Origin: Bromus sterilis | Lineage: Eukaryota; Streptophyta; Magnoliopsida; Poales; Poaceae | NCBI GenBank assembly: GCA_950022295.1 | Contig: OX465600.1 | Location: 308,274,031-308,338,030, forward strand | Direction of reading: 5' to 3' | Length of the DNA: 64,000 nucleotides | Part shown: in pieces, positions 12,871 through 26,046 of the stretch | Layout: each line of letters begins with the position of its first letter | How positions within the stretch are numbered: the stretch's first letter is position 1 | Notes under the pieces: model-generated | What the model saw: the letters and a program-made list of their open reading frames with translations, nothing else | Told to the model about the DNA's origin: nothing | Database searches by the model: none | Program-made: the position numbers and the translations under genes

Positions 12871-13115
12871 CTTGTGAGCTGCCCTACATGATCAAGGCAC
12901 ATATGTAATTCTTTCTGCTGTTGCTATGCTGAGTTTGCTGGGATCCGATGGATTATGAGATTATGTTCAGATTGTGATGAGTTATATATTTGGTTCTCCT
13001 TTTATGTTTGTTCTTGATTAATTCTTGCATGTTCTCCGTTGCTTTTTATTGCTTTGGCCAAGTAGTAGATAGTAACTCCAAGAGGGAGTGTTTATGCTTG
13101 ATTGTGGTTTCATGC
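12871..13115 (+). repeat. Left fragment of an old Gypsy-type LTR
   Basis: The stretch from GTGAGCTGCC to GATTGTGGTTTCATGC matches the middle of the Gypsy LTRs, for example 44520-44775. Its continuation, starting GCATGCCCCCCGATG, is found at 27638. The old LTR was therefore split at this point by later insertions. Confidence 0.7.
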
Positions 13116-14573
13116 TGATACGTCCCAAACGTATCTAAAATTTCTGCTTGCTCCATGCATGATTTGTGTGACTTTGCCATGTTTTTGCTTGAACTTTCAT
13201 ACACTTTTGATCATATTTGGACTAACCTATTAACTCAGTGCATCCAGTTGCCAGTTCCTGTTTTCTGCTGTTTTTGTATTTCAGGTTTTTCCAATAATTA
13301 AAGTGCCCAATAAATCCCGGAAAAATTATATAAAAAATCAGCGCTCCGGAAGCTTCCGGAATAACCAAGACATGGCAGGAGGGCCACCACCAGGGGCTCA
13401 GGAGGGTGCCTGGCGCGGCCCCACCCTAGGCCGCGCCACCTGCCCTCCTGGCTGCCCTGTGGCCCCCCTCGGTGCCCCCTTTGGCCCCTATTTATTCTCC
13501 CGTCGCGGAAACCCTGAATCCAGACCCCTTTTCTCCAGAAGCAATTCTGATCTCCGCCGCCATTGCCAACAAGCTTCGGGGGAACAGAATTCCTATGTCG
13601 GCACCCTGCCGGGACGGGGAAGTGCCCCTGGATTCATCTCCATCGCTGTTGCTTCCCTTCTCCATGAAGCGGGAGTAGTCCCTCCGCGGGGCTGAGGTTT
13701 CTACCAGTAGCTTTGTGTTCTTCTCTCCCTCCCATGATGTGATATTCGTTGTGATCATAGGCTATGTTAATCTAGGGTGATCCCATGATATTTCCCCTTC
13801 CTCTATGTATTGGATTGATGTACTCACTTGATCTTATCTAGTATAATCCCCGAGACCATGGTGACAACGGTCTATTGGACATGGGTTAGAAGAATATTAT
13901 CATGAGTGATTTCCTCTTTTGTGTGTGGATTGAAGATTGAGAGTCTCTTGGTGCTTGTCTTTGACTATCCTTTAGATATGTTGTGGGGATTGTGGTACTC
14001 TGTTTGGATGGCCGTGGTGACATTGGGAAATCCATATATGAGAACTACGAACTCTGAGGTGTGCTTTTGTAGCCCTACACAATTATCGTCCTCTCTTGAC
14101 CACAAAGGAATGACCTCCGAGTACGTCTCCATTGCATGTTTTATGGGAAATATCATGTGATTAGACTATGTTAATGTTGTTGGGAGTTGCCACTAGTGAA
14201 AGTATGAAGCCTAGGCCTTGTTTCCACCATTGTTACACCGTTTGTGCTCACTTTTGTCACATGTTTGCTTGCTGCACTTTTTATTAAAGATTTATATTAC
14301 CTTGTTTTGCCACACCTATCACCCATATTTTACCATCTCTTCGCCGAACTAGTGCACCTATACAACTCCTAGTTGTATTAGGTGTGTTGGGGACACAAGA
14401 GAGTTCTTGTATCTTAATTGCAGGGTTGCTTGAGAGAGACCATCTTCAACCTCTACTTCCCTGAGTTCGATAAACCTTAGGTCACCACTTGACGGAAATT
14501 GCTGCTGTCCTACAAACCTCTGCGCTTGGAGGCCCAACATAGTCTACAAGAATAGAAGCGTGCGTAGACATCA
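13116..14573 (+). repeat. Gypsy LTR ending GTAGACATCA (1458 bp)
   Basis: Begins TGATACGTCCCAAACG and ends GTAGACATCA. The first 450 bp (U3 and GC-rich promoter block) match the other Gypsy LTRs in the window. The rest is a different leader, with phrases such as GTTGGGGACACAAGAGAG and GAGGCCCAACAT near the end. No tRNA-Asp primer-binding site follows, so the start of the internal domain is deleted. Confidence 0.75.
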
Positions 14574-14621
14574 CCTACCAATGGTGATGCTACCACCTCA
14601 ACAATAGATGAATAAACCTCT

Positions 14622-15323
14622 ATGAACAAAGAGGCTTTCAAACAAGTGAGCCTAAATGATATCACGACCTCCTTGATAGATAGTAGTGACCTAGACTTTG
14701 ACAACTGCACTTTACCTGAAGTTATTGGTTTCCTACACAATATTTCTAGAGACCCCCACACTAGCACACTTAATCTTGCCTTCACATAGCATATTTCCAA
14801 TGCTCTAATCAAAGTTAGGGAGGAGAAGCTTAGACTAGAAGCCTCCATACCTAGGAAGCTAGAAGATGGTTGGGATCCTATGATAAAAATCAAATTGAAT
14901 AACTTCTCTTGTTATGCTTTATGTGATGTTGGAGCAAGTACCTCTGTTATGCCCAAAAGAATGTATGATATGCTTGAATTGAAACCTTTTGATCCCTGTT
15001 CTTTTGGTGTTCGTCTTGTTGATTCTTCCGTAAATAAACCTTTGGGGAAGATCGACGATGTTCTTATCATTGTCAATGACAATTATGTTCACGTTGATTT
15101 CACTATTATGGATATTGAATGTGAACCTTCTTGTCCAATTATTTTGGGACGTCCTTTTCTTCGCACAATTAGTGCTGTTATTGACATGAAAGAGGGGAAT
15201 ATCCAATTCCAATTCCCTCTCAAGAAAGGGATGGAACATTTCCCTAGTAAAAGATTAAGTTACCTTTTGAGTCCGTCACACGGGCTAGTTATTCTCTTGA
15301 AAAGACTTGATCTTTTGCATTAA
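14622..15323 (+). pseudogene. Gypsy gag-protease relic (retropepsin)
   Basis: An open frame from ATG 14622 is interrupted once by TAG at 14787-14789, and the remainder (ATG at 14880) runs to 15323. The conserved part is a retroviral-type aspartic protease of plant Gypsy elements. It has the active-site segment CDVGASTSVMP (Asp and Gly kept; more usual is DLGAS) and the later segment CPIILGRPFLRT. Upstream, a charged helical stretch (KVREEKLRLEASIP) resembles the Gag-protease linker of Athila-like elements. Pol does not follow; the frame ends and the shared 3' non-coding region begins. The stop could come from CAG to TAG by cytosine deamination. Confidence 0.75.
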
Positions 15324-15776
15324 GCCTAGCTAATGTCTTTAAAGAAGCGCTTTCGGGAGGCAGCCCGCAACTAATTTAGGTTTTCCTTTTTGTTTTTCTT
15401 CTGTTCTTAGTGGTCTTGATGATTGTTACTACTGTAGCAAAATCATTGTATCTTTACTTTTCAAGCTTTGTGCCTTTTATAGCCTCATACGACAAGGGAA
15501 GTGAAAGTTGTGACATGCTGTCCAGAAAACAAATTCTGTCCTCGTGACGAGAAAAATCAGAGAAAAATCCTAGTTCATCTTTTTGAGCTGAATTGTTTAC
15601 ACAGCGTGCTCTATACAATTACGAAACTTTCGTATGTTCTGAGTTTTTTGATTTGAGTTGCAGAAGTACCCCTAAAAAATTTGTTTTTACCTGCTGGTCT
15701 GTTTATCACAGATTCTGCCATGTTTTGCCTTTTGTTCGTTTTGCAAACCTTAAGCTTGATTTTTCTTTGCAAAAAC
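15324..15776 (+). other. Gypsy 3' non-coding region, left part
   Basis: Begins with GCGCTTTCGGGAGGCAGCCCGCAAC, a phrase repeated at about 46990 and, inverted, near 57080. It is collinear with 46970-47415 of the element at 43886. The Copia element at 15777 splits it, and it resumes at 24107. Confidence 0.75.
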
Positions 15777-17579
15777 TGTTGGGAATGTGCCCTAGAGGCA
15801 AATAAAATATGTTTTATCGAGCATATTCCATTAGTTCATAATACGTTTGATACTATGCTATAACTGTATTAAGCGGAAACATTAATACAGGTGTGGTATA
15901 CAAACAACCAGGTCCCTAGTCAACCCTAGTATACTAGTCCATTGGGCGATTGATGATCAAGGTTTCCTGATCATGAGACAATGGCGTCTGTTGACAATGG
16001 AGTCGTATCATTGGATAATGATATGATGGACATACACCCACCAGAAGTGTTGCGATGTGATCAAGTCACATAGTTCGACATTGCGATAACTATAACGTAG
16101 TGACCAGATCCTTAGACCGTAATGATCATACGTAATTACTGTCTATTAGGATGCCTTGATTTGCTACCCACCGCCTGACTGAAATATGCTGGCCATAAAG
16201 GAGTACTTCAGGTATTCCGAATAGATATGTTAATGAGTATGCAAATAGATCAAAGCGGGATTTGTCCATCCGTGTGACGGATAGGTACTCTGGGCCCACT
16301 CGGTGATGTTACATCATAAAGTTTGCAAACGTGTGACTAGGTCACGGAGTTGTAATATCACGGGAACGAGTAAACTTGTTTGTTGAGAACGAGTAAGAAC
16401 TAGGTATCTTGGATACCGATGATCAAACCTCGGACAAGCAAAGTTCCATAGGACAAAGGGAACAGACACACGGTTAACGGATCCAACAACGATTGAAGTT
16501 CATTCGATGGAAGCGCAGGGGCTACCAAGGATTCTAACCATGTCCAATTGATTAGTCATTGATCAATGAGAATTTTCTTGATCATGTCTGCTGTTTCCCA
16601 GACCGTAGGGTGTTACACTTAAGGGTACTCGACGCAGTAAGGATTGATTCCGGATCACCGGAGAAATTGGAGAGAACACCGGAATTGTTCCGGTGATGGC
16701 CGGAATTGTTCCGATGAAGGCCGGAAGTTGTTTCGGGTATTTTGAAAGGTTCAAAATATATTTAATAATGTTTAATATATGTTTTATTATCTAATTATCT
16801 GAATTAAATATTAAAATATAATTAAAAATGGAAGAAAAGGCATATGGGCCTCATAGGGCCCATTAGGGGGAGAGGGAGTCGTCCCCCATGGGCCATGGCA
16901 CCATGAGGGGGCACACCCCCCCTAGGGCTGCGCCAAAACCCCCCTCCCTTGGGATTAGTCCCACCCCGGAAGTGGAGGGAGGGTGGAACCCCTCCTTGGC
17001 CTATATAAGGATGGGTAGGGTGCCCTTTTTTCTTCACACAAATTGATTTGAGACAAGTTTCTCTCATCTCTCTCTCCCTCCTTTCTCCTTCCTCGAGTGG
17101 ACTCCCCTTGTTTGGAGTCTACACTTGGTTGGGGATTTCTCCACTATACGCACGCCGTCGTGCTGCTGGAATCGGGATCCGAATCCATCTTCTTTCCGCT
17201 GCTCTACTGGTTCGGAGCCCGGAGGGACGTCGGGTATACTGTATGTGTATAATCCCGCGAGGCACTACACTTGTGGTGCTACTTCATCGTCGTGGTCGTA
17301 TCGCGAGGTCTTCTTCAGCAACATTCCGACGAGGACGTAATCCCGTCATCGGTCTACAAGGATCGGGTGGCTACAGGAGTCATCGTGGATCTGCGCGGCA
17401 TCGGGGATTGCCGGTACGACTACACCAACCACGTTCATGCGGGAACGTTTCCCGCTTAACGGACTACATACTGGTATGTGATCTATTTCTGTCCGTTACT
17501 TGAATCGCCATAGCATAGGTCTTGGGTATGGGTCTCGTAGGTTATGAAATATTTGTGTTTTCTGCCCCGAACCCCAACA
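15777..17579 (+). repeat. 5' LTR of Copia element (1803 bp)
   Basis: Starts TGTTGGGAATGTGCCCTAGAGG and ends CGAACCCCAACA. The match to 22289-24101 is close, with scattered differences. The TATA box is at 17001-17009. Confidence 0.9.
17001..17009 (+). promoter_or_regulatory. TATA box of Copia 5' LTR
   Basis: CTATATAAGG follows a G/C-run block and precedes a pyrimidine-rich leader (CTCTCATCTCTCTCTCCC). It is conserved in the 3' LTR (about 23522-23530) and, as CCTATAAAAGG, in the inverted copy at 11643-11653. Confidence 0.6.
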
Positions 17580-20500
17580 GTGGTATCATGAGCAAGGCTA
17601 TGCGTAGATGTATTGTACAGATAGAACACATCTAGTATGTGGGCATCAATTTTCCAATCATTACCCTCTCACGTGTACTCATTTAGCGTTGCGGCAATGT
17701 TTGATGAAGCGGGCCCCAACCGACCTTACGCGTTTACGCGAGACTGGTTCCACGCTTGACATATGGCTTGTACCATATAAAGTGGCTGGGGGGGTGTCTG
17801 TCTCTCTGCATTAGCGATGCGAAGATGTTTGCAACGGAGGGCCCCGACAGGGGTGTAATAGAGACAATTGCAGGATTGGTGTTGTGGCTTGTTTTCGCAG
17901 GATAGAAAGCGGTTCTTTTCTTGAAACCCCTAGCAGCCACGTAAAACTTGCAAAAGATAAAGTAGAAAGGCGTTTTCAACTTTAATTTGAATGTCGGGGG
18001 GAATCATAGCATGTATTATTTATACTGTTGCATCCTGTTTTGCTAATATGTTAGATATACGACGATAGCATAATAGGATGATCCCTCACTAATCCAACAA
18101 AGTGTCCTTCCTTAGTGAAGCACCATCTGGAAAGTTCTTCATTATGGAGGCATCACGTGTCACACGGGTGTCAAACATTTTTACGTTCACAAGAGATGGG
18201 TGGAGCAAGCCTAGCATGTCCAGAAACATGGCCTTGCATACGCGGCATATACGCACTAAGGTTATTGTGGCGAGCCTGGCATGTGCAGACATGGCCTCGG
18301 GACACAAGAGACCGAAAGGTCGAGCATGAGTCACATGGATGATGTGATTGGCATGATGGCCTACCTTGAACAACATACTGATGGTCGTGCCACACGGGGG
18401 AGGTATGTTCTTCAAGGATCGTGTAATCACTTAGAATAAACTATGAGGGATGTTTGTCTGAGTGGGAGTTCCAGAATTGTTTTTGAAACATGAACTCCAT
18501 ATTATGAACTTAATCTTCATGTCTTAGAAAATATCATTGTAGATAACGTCATACAATTGTTTAGAACTATGGCTCTTTTAGAATGATAGAACTTAAGGTA
18601 AATGGGTCTTACTTCATTGATGTGTACCAACACCATTAGAGACATACTCATTAGTAATGACTTGCTAAACATAATACGAAGAACTGCTAGGAGATTCACC
18701 TGACAACTCCGTAATCAAGGAAGATGATGATGAGTATCACACTCACTGTCACTTATTAATGACTGTCCAATACACCATAATTCATTCTATGGAATCTGAA
18801 TTGTGAATGCATGTTAACCAACACGTATGACGTACTAGGTGAACTTGAAAGCACTTGGTCACAAATCAGAGTAATGGAATATGAGTATATGGACGGGGTT
18901 TCTTTCAACTATGGTGGAAGGAACAACCTGCTGAGAAAGTCACTTGGAAAATGTATAAGATACATGGAACACCTTGTGTATAACTTGGACTACTGAATGA
19001 CTGGTTACTTTGCGATAACTGGGGAGTTGCATCCGCTTCCTCCCAGTTACAAAGACCATGTCTGGACTATGTCATGAAGGAGAATCGTTCACCTGTCATG
19101 AGGTCATGGTTAAAGTCAAGAACTTTAAGAGTAGAACCAATGCAGGAATGGTCATTAACGGAGAAGGTATATTTGATATACGAGTTATAAATGTCTTTCC
19201 CACGAAACACTAATTGCGGTTGATTAAGTATTCGATGCTTGAACTTACGGCTTGAGAGTGGCTTGGAAGGGATGAGGTGACAATGTGTGCTAACGGCAAT
19301 CAAGATAGTTGATGGTCGACAACACTCTCCCTCTACATCTACCAATTGATTAATATATGAATAAATTTTATGATTGGTTGAATGAGGACTTTATTAGTGT
19401 GTCTTGCATCTCGCGAAGACAATTATTCATATTAGTGAGAAACAAGTCAGTTGTTCTCCTTTTATGAATGATATCTCTTATGGTCACATTACGATTATGA
19501 ATGAGTTATTCTTATATTGATGATAGTTTTTTGATCATTTATAAGAAATATTGTAATGCCAAGAAATATCCAAGCTTAATAATGACACTACAGTTTAAGT
19601 CATGAATGGTATGATGATGTCTTAGGATACTTGATCTCTTGACACATACAAACCATGACTTTTAGGTGAGATGACTAAAACCTCGCATTCTGGTAAACGA
19701 AATGTGTACTGATTGTTGAGTATCATACATTGTGATGTATCGTATGTCAGCATGTTGTGAATTTCATTATTTCGTGAACTTCGTATGTGGACTTAGATGA
19801 ATATTTGTATTCACTAATGAAACATGAGTCTGAAATAATTTGATATGATCAAAAGGGATTTCAGAGTAAAGATGGATATTAAATTAACAAGAAAGACAAG
19901 TCTCTATGATTTGATCAAAGTGACAAATGTTTTGAGTTAGTCTTGGGCATAAAGACTTGTGTGAAAGTTGTTCCACAAATTGCAATGTCTTGAGACACTT
20001 CAATATGATTGACGTGCCTGAACATTGTGATCATATTCTATCGAAAAGTGTACGGTCTAAGTTATCTCTTACCAAGTTACGTTATTATTGTTTAGAGTTA
20101 TTAATTTAATATGCAAACACTCACTTCAGCATAGGGAACCATCTGAGTTCGTGGAAACCAACACTATATATGTCATGGTGTAATGTGGTTTCTAGGAAGC
20201 TTGATTTATGTAAGATAAATTATCTTTGTAGTGTATCCTTAGAAAACTATGGATGCATCTTCCACAACTAGAACCTAAAGGAGCAAAACTTGTATTGCTA
20301 TGTTTGGTGTTTGTCAAGAATTGTTCTTGATAAATAGGGTAATGGAATAAAAGTGAAAGTTCAACCAAGGTAATTGACCTTGCCTCCAAATGTCAGAGTA
20401 GTGCAACGGAATATGTTCTGGAAGCAAAGCTCTACAATAAGAGGAGAAACTAATGATAATGATCATGATCTTTTTGAGCTTTTACTGAGAAAGGTAGGAT

Positions 20501-22288
20501 TCAAGAATATATATTTGCCCCTGGTGCAAAATGATATTTATGATTCACTTGTCATGTTAATGGAACAAGACATTCCTACGAACTACAAAGAAGAGATGGT
20601 GGACCTAAGTACGAGATATGACTACGAGTCATGAAATCCTATGTTGAGTTACATTTAAGATTGCTTGAATCTTATCAAGTAAGGAGGTTACTTGATATTC
20701 ACAATAACTTCGGAGTTATGAGGAATAAATGTGAACATCAAAGGGACGTCAAGATTGGTTTGTCACAAAGATTGTTTCTAACAAATTCAATGGGTTGACT
20801 ACAATGTGTAGCAGTGCTTGAGTCAAAGGGATATTCACTACGATTGATCCAGGATTGTTATCAATACCGTGACTTCCTCAAATCATGTATTTGAAGAAGT
20901 GTTGTAATTGGTACAACAAGAAGGTTTTGGAAAAACATATGGATACTAGTGTCTCGTAAACTGAATTCTCGTTTTGATGGATGATCAAAGGATTTTGGAC
21001 TTAACCAAAATATCGAGGAAACATGCATTTGCATGAAACTGAGTGAGAGCTTAATAGTTTCCTGAAACTTAATATGTAGACGACATATTTTGAGTGGGAG
21101 CTATGGGAGTATTATCCTAGACTTATATGTAAATGACATATTTGAGTAGGAGCCATGTGGTTAGTATCCTCAACTTAATATGTGTCTGACATATCTAAGT
21201 GGGAGCCATGTGGATGTTATCCTTGTCTTATATGTGGCCGACATATTTGAGTGGGAGCAATATGAGTGTTATCCTATAACTTAATATGTGCATGACATAT
21301 TTGAGTGGGAGCATGATAACATTCTCATATATGGATAACATATTATGAATGGTGTAGTTGGTGTTAATGATTATTTGAATCTTTCATAAATGAAGATGAA
21401 TAAGTATTAAGCATTGAAGATCTATTAAGATAGATATGTGTTTAATAACATTGAGTCGTAATACTTTCCTGGATAAGATTCTGAAGGAGTTCAGAATGGG
21501 ACAAGTCAAGAAGTGGTCCTTACTTGTATATCCAAGAGAAGTGTTGAGTTAATCTCAGTACAAGAACAAATGGTTAATGGTTAATGAAAGAAATGGATGT
21601 GTTTGATCCTCTATGCCTTTGTCATAGGTTCTTTCATATAAAACCAGAGTTATGTACTCGACGTAATGTGACCCAAGTTCTTAGTAGTAAGAACATGTTG
21701 TGATATGATTTATGAACAAAGAGTTAAGTTTATCCTTCAGTGTCTGAAGAGAACTGAAGATACATCTCAAATTTGTAAAGGATAGTGGACTTGACCATAA
21801 ATGTTATTCTGGTTCAAGTTTTGACACCAACCTAGAAAATTGAGATATCATACTAATGAATGCCTAAGTTGAAAGAAACATGGTTAGACATCAAAGTTGT
21901 ATACAATGCACTAAGGATTGAATCTACATTGATGTGGCTGCTTTAGAAGTAGCAGGAGTTATATTATGGCTTAAGAAGTTCGAATTCTGATTGAGTGAGT
22001 TTCAAGTGTGCATGACTATGGGAAAGTCCGCGTGACCCACCGGATGTCATTGCTATGACACAGCAAACGAAGTCTCACTTCACCGCCAAATATATATACC
22101 TCATCATTATAGTGGATAATGAAGGAATGTCAAATTAGGTGACATTATGATTTTCAAAAGGACATACGGTTCTGAATGGTACCCAGACCGTTGATACAAC
22201 CTCTTACACAGGCAAGCATGATCAATAAGGAGTTATGATCCAGAGAAAATGCAACTAGATTATTTGTACTCTAGTGCAAGTGGGAGAC
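17580..22288 (+). other. Internal domain of Copia element, no intact ORF
   Basis: The primer site at 17581-17593 reads TGGTATCATGAGC, one base longer than the usual TGGTATCAGAGC. The polypurine tract AGTGGGAGAC is at 22279-22288, directly before the 3' LTR. Between them only short frames are found (up to 113 codons), none with a recognisable domain. The frame at 20374-20634 (86 codons) has no recognised function. Confidence 0.8.
21067..21335 (+). repeat. 53 bp tandem array, five units, inside Copia
   Basis: The phrase GACATAT...GAGTGGGAGC recurs with GACATAT at 21082, 21135, 21188, 21240 and 21294, so the unit is 52 to 54 bp. The first unit includes TATGTAGACGACATA, which translates as YVDDI, the catalytic motif of Copia reverse transcriptase. 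The units are diverged from each other. Confidence 0.75.
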
Positions 22289-24101
22289 TGTTGGGAATGT
22301 ACCCTAGAGGCAAATAAAATATGTTTTATCGAGCATATTCCATTAGTTCATAATACGTTTGATACTATGCTATAATTGTATTAAGCGGAAACATTAATAC
22401 AGGTGCGGTATACAAACAACCAGGTCCCTAGTCAACCCTAGTATACTAGTCCATTGGGCGATTGATGATCAAGGTTTCCTGATCATAAGAAAATGGCGTC
22501 TGTTGACAATGGAGTCGTATCATTGGATAAAAATATGATGGACGTACACCCACCAGAAGTGTTGCGATGTGATCAAGTCACATAGTTCGACATTGCGATA
22601 ACTATAACGTAGTGACCAGATCCTTAGACCGTAATGATCATACGTAATTACTGTCTATTAGGATGCCTTGATTTGCTACCCACCGCCTGACTGAAATATG
22701 CTGTCCATAAAGGAGTACTTCAGGTATTGCAAATAGATATTTTAATGACTATGCAAATAGATCAAAGCGGGATTTGTCCATCCGTGTGACGGATAGATAC
22801 TCTGGGCCCACTCGGTGATGTTACATCATAAAGTTTGCAAACGTGTGACTAGGTCACGGAGTTGTAATATCACGGGAACGAGTAAACTTGTTTGTTGAGA
22901 ACGAGGACAAACTAGGTATATTGGATACCGATGATCAAACCTCGGACAAGCAAAGTACCATAGGACAAAGGGAACAGACACACGGTTAACGGATCCAACA
23001 ACGATTGAAGTTCATTCGATGGAAGCGCAGGGGCTATCAAGGATTGTAACCAGGTCCAATTGATTAGTCATTGATCAATGAGAATTGTCTCGATCATGTC
23101 TGCTGTCTCCCGGACCGTAGGGTGTTACACTTAAGGGTACTCGACGCAGTAAGGATTGATTCGGGGTCACCGGAGAAATTGGAGAGAACACCGGAATTGT
23201 TCCAGTGATGGCCGGAATTGTTCCGATGAAGGCCGGAAGTTGTTTCGGGTATTTTGAAAGGTTCAAAATATATTTAATAATGTTTAATATATGTTTTATT
23301 ATTTAATTATCTGAATTAAATATTAAAATATATTAAATATAATTAAAAATGGAAGAAAAGGCATATGGGCCTCATAGGGCCCATTAGGGGGAGAGGGAGT
23401 CCTCCCCCATGGTCCATGGCGCCATGAGGGGGGCCCACCCCCCCTAGGGCTGCGCCAAAACCTCCCTCCCTTGGGATTAGTCCCACCCCGAAAGTGGAGG
23501 GAGGGTGGCACCCCACCTTGGCCTATATAAGGATGGGTAGGGTGCCCTTTTTTCTTCACACAAATTGATTTGAGACAAGTTTCTCTCATCTCTCTCTCCC
23601 TTCTTTCTCCTTCCTCGAGTGGACTCCCCTTGTTTGGAGTCTACACTTGGTTGGGGATTTCTCCACTATACGCACGTCGTCGTGCTGCTGGAATCGGGAT
23701 CCGAATCCATCTTCTTTCCGCTGCTCTACTGGTTCGGAGCCCGGAGGGACGTCGGGTATACTGTATGTGTATAATCCCGCGAGGCACTACACTTGTGGTG
23801 CTACTTCATCGTCGTGGTCGTATCGCGAGGTCTGCATCAGCAACGTTCCGATGAGGACGTAATCTCGTCATCGGTCTACAAGGATCGGGTGGCTATAGGA
23901 GTCATTGTGGATCTGCGCGGCATCAGGGATTGCCGGTACGACTAGACCAACCACGTTCATGCGGGAACGTTTCCCGCTTAACGGACTACATACTGGTATG
24001 TGATCTATTTCTGTCCGTTACTTGCATCGCCATAGCATAGGTCTTGGGTATGGGTCTCGTAGGTTATGAAATTTTTTTGTTTTCTGCCCCGAACCCCAAC
24101 A
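22289..24101 (+). repeat. 3' LTR of Copia element (1813 bp)
   Basis: Starts TGTTGGGAATGTACCCTAGAGG and ends CGAACCCCAACA, followed by the AAAAC duplication. It carries a short extra AT-rich stretch near 23328 compared with the 5' LTR. Confidence 0.9.
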
Positions 24102-24106
24102 AAAAC

Positions 24107-24363
24107 TTGTTGGAAATCTTGAGAAACAGTAGCTCTTCAAGGTTATCTTTATTTCCAGTAGAGAATTTTTTTTATTTTAGTTGGGTACTAACCTCTCTAA
24201 TCAGTCTACAATGAGTTATGTATGAAGGGAGTTTTCAAGTGCGCGATGGAAGATGATGAAAGAAGATCTTGGAGTGTCAAACAATCAAGCTTGGGGATGC
24301 CCATGTGCACCCTCAATAAGAATTCAAGGAGACTCAAGCGTCTAAGCTTGGGGATGCCCCCGT
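24107..24363 (+). other. Gypsy 3' non-coding region, right part
   Basis: Continues the region left at 15776 and matches 47415-47672. It contains AAGCTTGGGGATG twice (24297-24309 and 24344-24356). It is cut at 24363 by the inverted LTR. Confidence 0.75.
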
Positions 24364-25992
24364 TGATGGCTTCTCGCCCCTTGTTGGTTACCCCAAGTGG
24401 AAGGTTTGAGATGCAGTGCAGCAGCAAGTTTCCCTCGGTGAAGATACCAAGGTTATAGAACCAGTAGGACTCAGGAGATACAAGTAGGTGGCAACGTCGC
24501 CAGAAATTGCTTCCTGACTAGGGTGTTGTCGTGTACCTGCACACAACAACAAATAACTTTGCTCCCAACGAGTACAGAGGAGTTGTCAATTCCTCCGGCC
24601 TTGTCGTTTACAAAGGATCAACTCAAGAGATAAAAGGTGCAAAGGAAAGTAAAAGATGAAAGTAAATTGAGGGTGTGAACAATAATGTGAAGATGGACCG
24701 GGGCCCCGTGATTTTCACTAGTGATGTATCTCTCCCAAAAGACGATAAAACTGCTAGCGAGGTAAACAAATCACAGTTGGGCAATTGACAGGATTATGAA
24801 GGCACCGCAATGCTAACTATGCTGCAAATAAAGGAAGGGCTCAAAAGCAATGGGCAGTACGCCAAGGTAAGTAGACCGAAATCCATCTGCATCTACTAAG
24901 ACTCATCCACCTTGAGATATCTATCCAGAACATCTCGCTGGTATTAAGTTGCGAATCCAACCCAAAGTGTAAACTCAAAGCAACAGACAACTGCATTAAA
25001 AGAAATTTGCGTAAAGTAAACAATCCTTGCACCCGCAGGTACAAGCACCGTTGTTTTATCCCTGGTGGCAACAACACATCCCCTAGTCTCATGTTTCTGT
25101 CACTCAAGCTAGACATCAAGGGGCTGAACACACAATCGAGCATAACGCTCTCTCTTGGAGTTGCAAATAAAATACTTGGCCAAAGCAAATACCGCAACGG
25201 AGAACATGCAAGAATTTGCTCAAGAACAAAATATAAAAGAGAAGAACCAAATATATTACTCATCACAATCTGAACATAGTCTCATAATCCATCAGATCCC
25301 AACAAACTCAGCATAGCAACATCAGAAATTACATAGATGCCTCGATCATGTGAAGCAGCTCACGAGGAATCGAAAGTGGAGGCACAAAGAGGGGAGAGAT
25401 TCATCACATAGCTACTGGTCACGGACCCATGGTCCAAGGGGGACTACTCACGGTACATACGGGAGGCGTCTATGGCTATGGATGGTCTCCGGGAGGGGGT
25501 TCCTCCTTCCGGCAGGGTGCCGGGGCAGCTTCTCCAGGAAGCCCCGATCTTGAAACGGCGGCGGCAGCGGTACAGAGGAGAGTTCGCGAGAAAGAGATCG
25601 ATCTTAGGGGTTTCCACCCCGAGGGGTAAATATAGGCGAAGGGGGGCATCGAGGGGACCCACGAGCCAGTCAGAAGGGTCCCTGGCGCGGCCCAGGGTGG
25701 GGCCGCGCCACCTGCCCTCCTGGCTGCCTGGTGGTGGCCCCCTTCCCTCTCTTGGTGATTCCGGAAGCTTCTGTTGCGCTCATTTTTTATATTTTTTTCC
25801 TGGAATTTTTGGAGCACTTTTAATGGCCGGAAAACCTGAAATACAAAAACAGCAGAAAACAGAAACTGGCAACTGGGTGCACTGAGTTAATAGGTTAGTC
25901 CAAATAGGTTCAAAAGTGTATGAAAGTTCAAGCAAAACATGGAAAATTCACACAAAACATGCATGGAGCAAGCAGAAATTATAGATACGTTT
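24364..25992 (-). repeat. Gypsy LTR, inverted, 5' end truncated
   Basis: Read on the minus strand it ends GCCATCA at 24364 and reaches back to AAACGTATCTATAATTTC near 25992; the first bases (TGATACGTCCC) are missing. It includes the GC-rich promoter block and the palindrome at 25026-25045 (CTTGCACCCGCAGGTACAAG). A 141-codon minus-strand frame at 24841-25266 is the LTR frame discussed under findings. Confidence 0.8.
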
Positions 25993-26046
25993 TGTGTGAC
26001 TTTGCTTGCTCCATGCTTCCTTCAAGATGCAACTAATCTATTAACC
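25993..26046. other. Scrambled spacer between head-to-head LTRs
   Basis: About 54 bp built from pieces of the LTR start in the wrong order (TGTGTGACTTTG, CTTGCTCCATGC, ACTAATCTATTAACCCA). It looks like filler made during break repair. Confidence 0.55.

Larger units (their letters stand above)
15777..24101 (+). mobile_element. Complete but degenerate Copia LTR retrotransposon (8325 bp)
   Basis: Two LTRs of about 1.8 kb flank 4.7 kb of internal DNA. The 5 bp target duplication AAAAC is perfect (15772-15776 and 24102-24106). The host site can be reconstructed from its undisturbed counterpart near 47415. Size, LTR start, PPT and Met-type primer site resemble the BARE1/Angela group. No frame longer than 120 codons remains inside, so it is a dead copy or a non-coding derivative. 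Traces of polymerase can be guessed: YVDDI near 21075 and, before the 3' LTR, CCTCTTACA that could be the PLT of a DPLTK-like motif. Confidence 0.9.
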
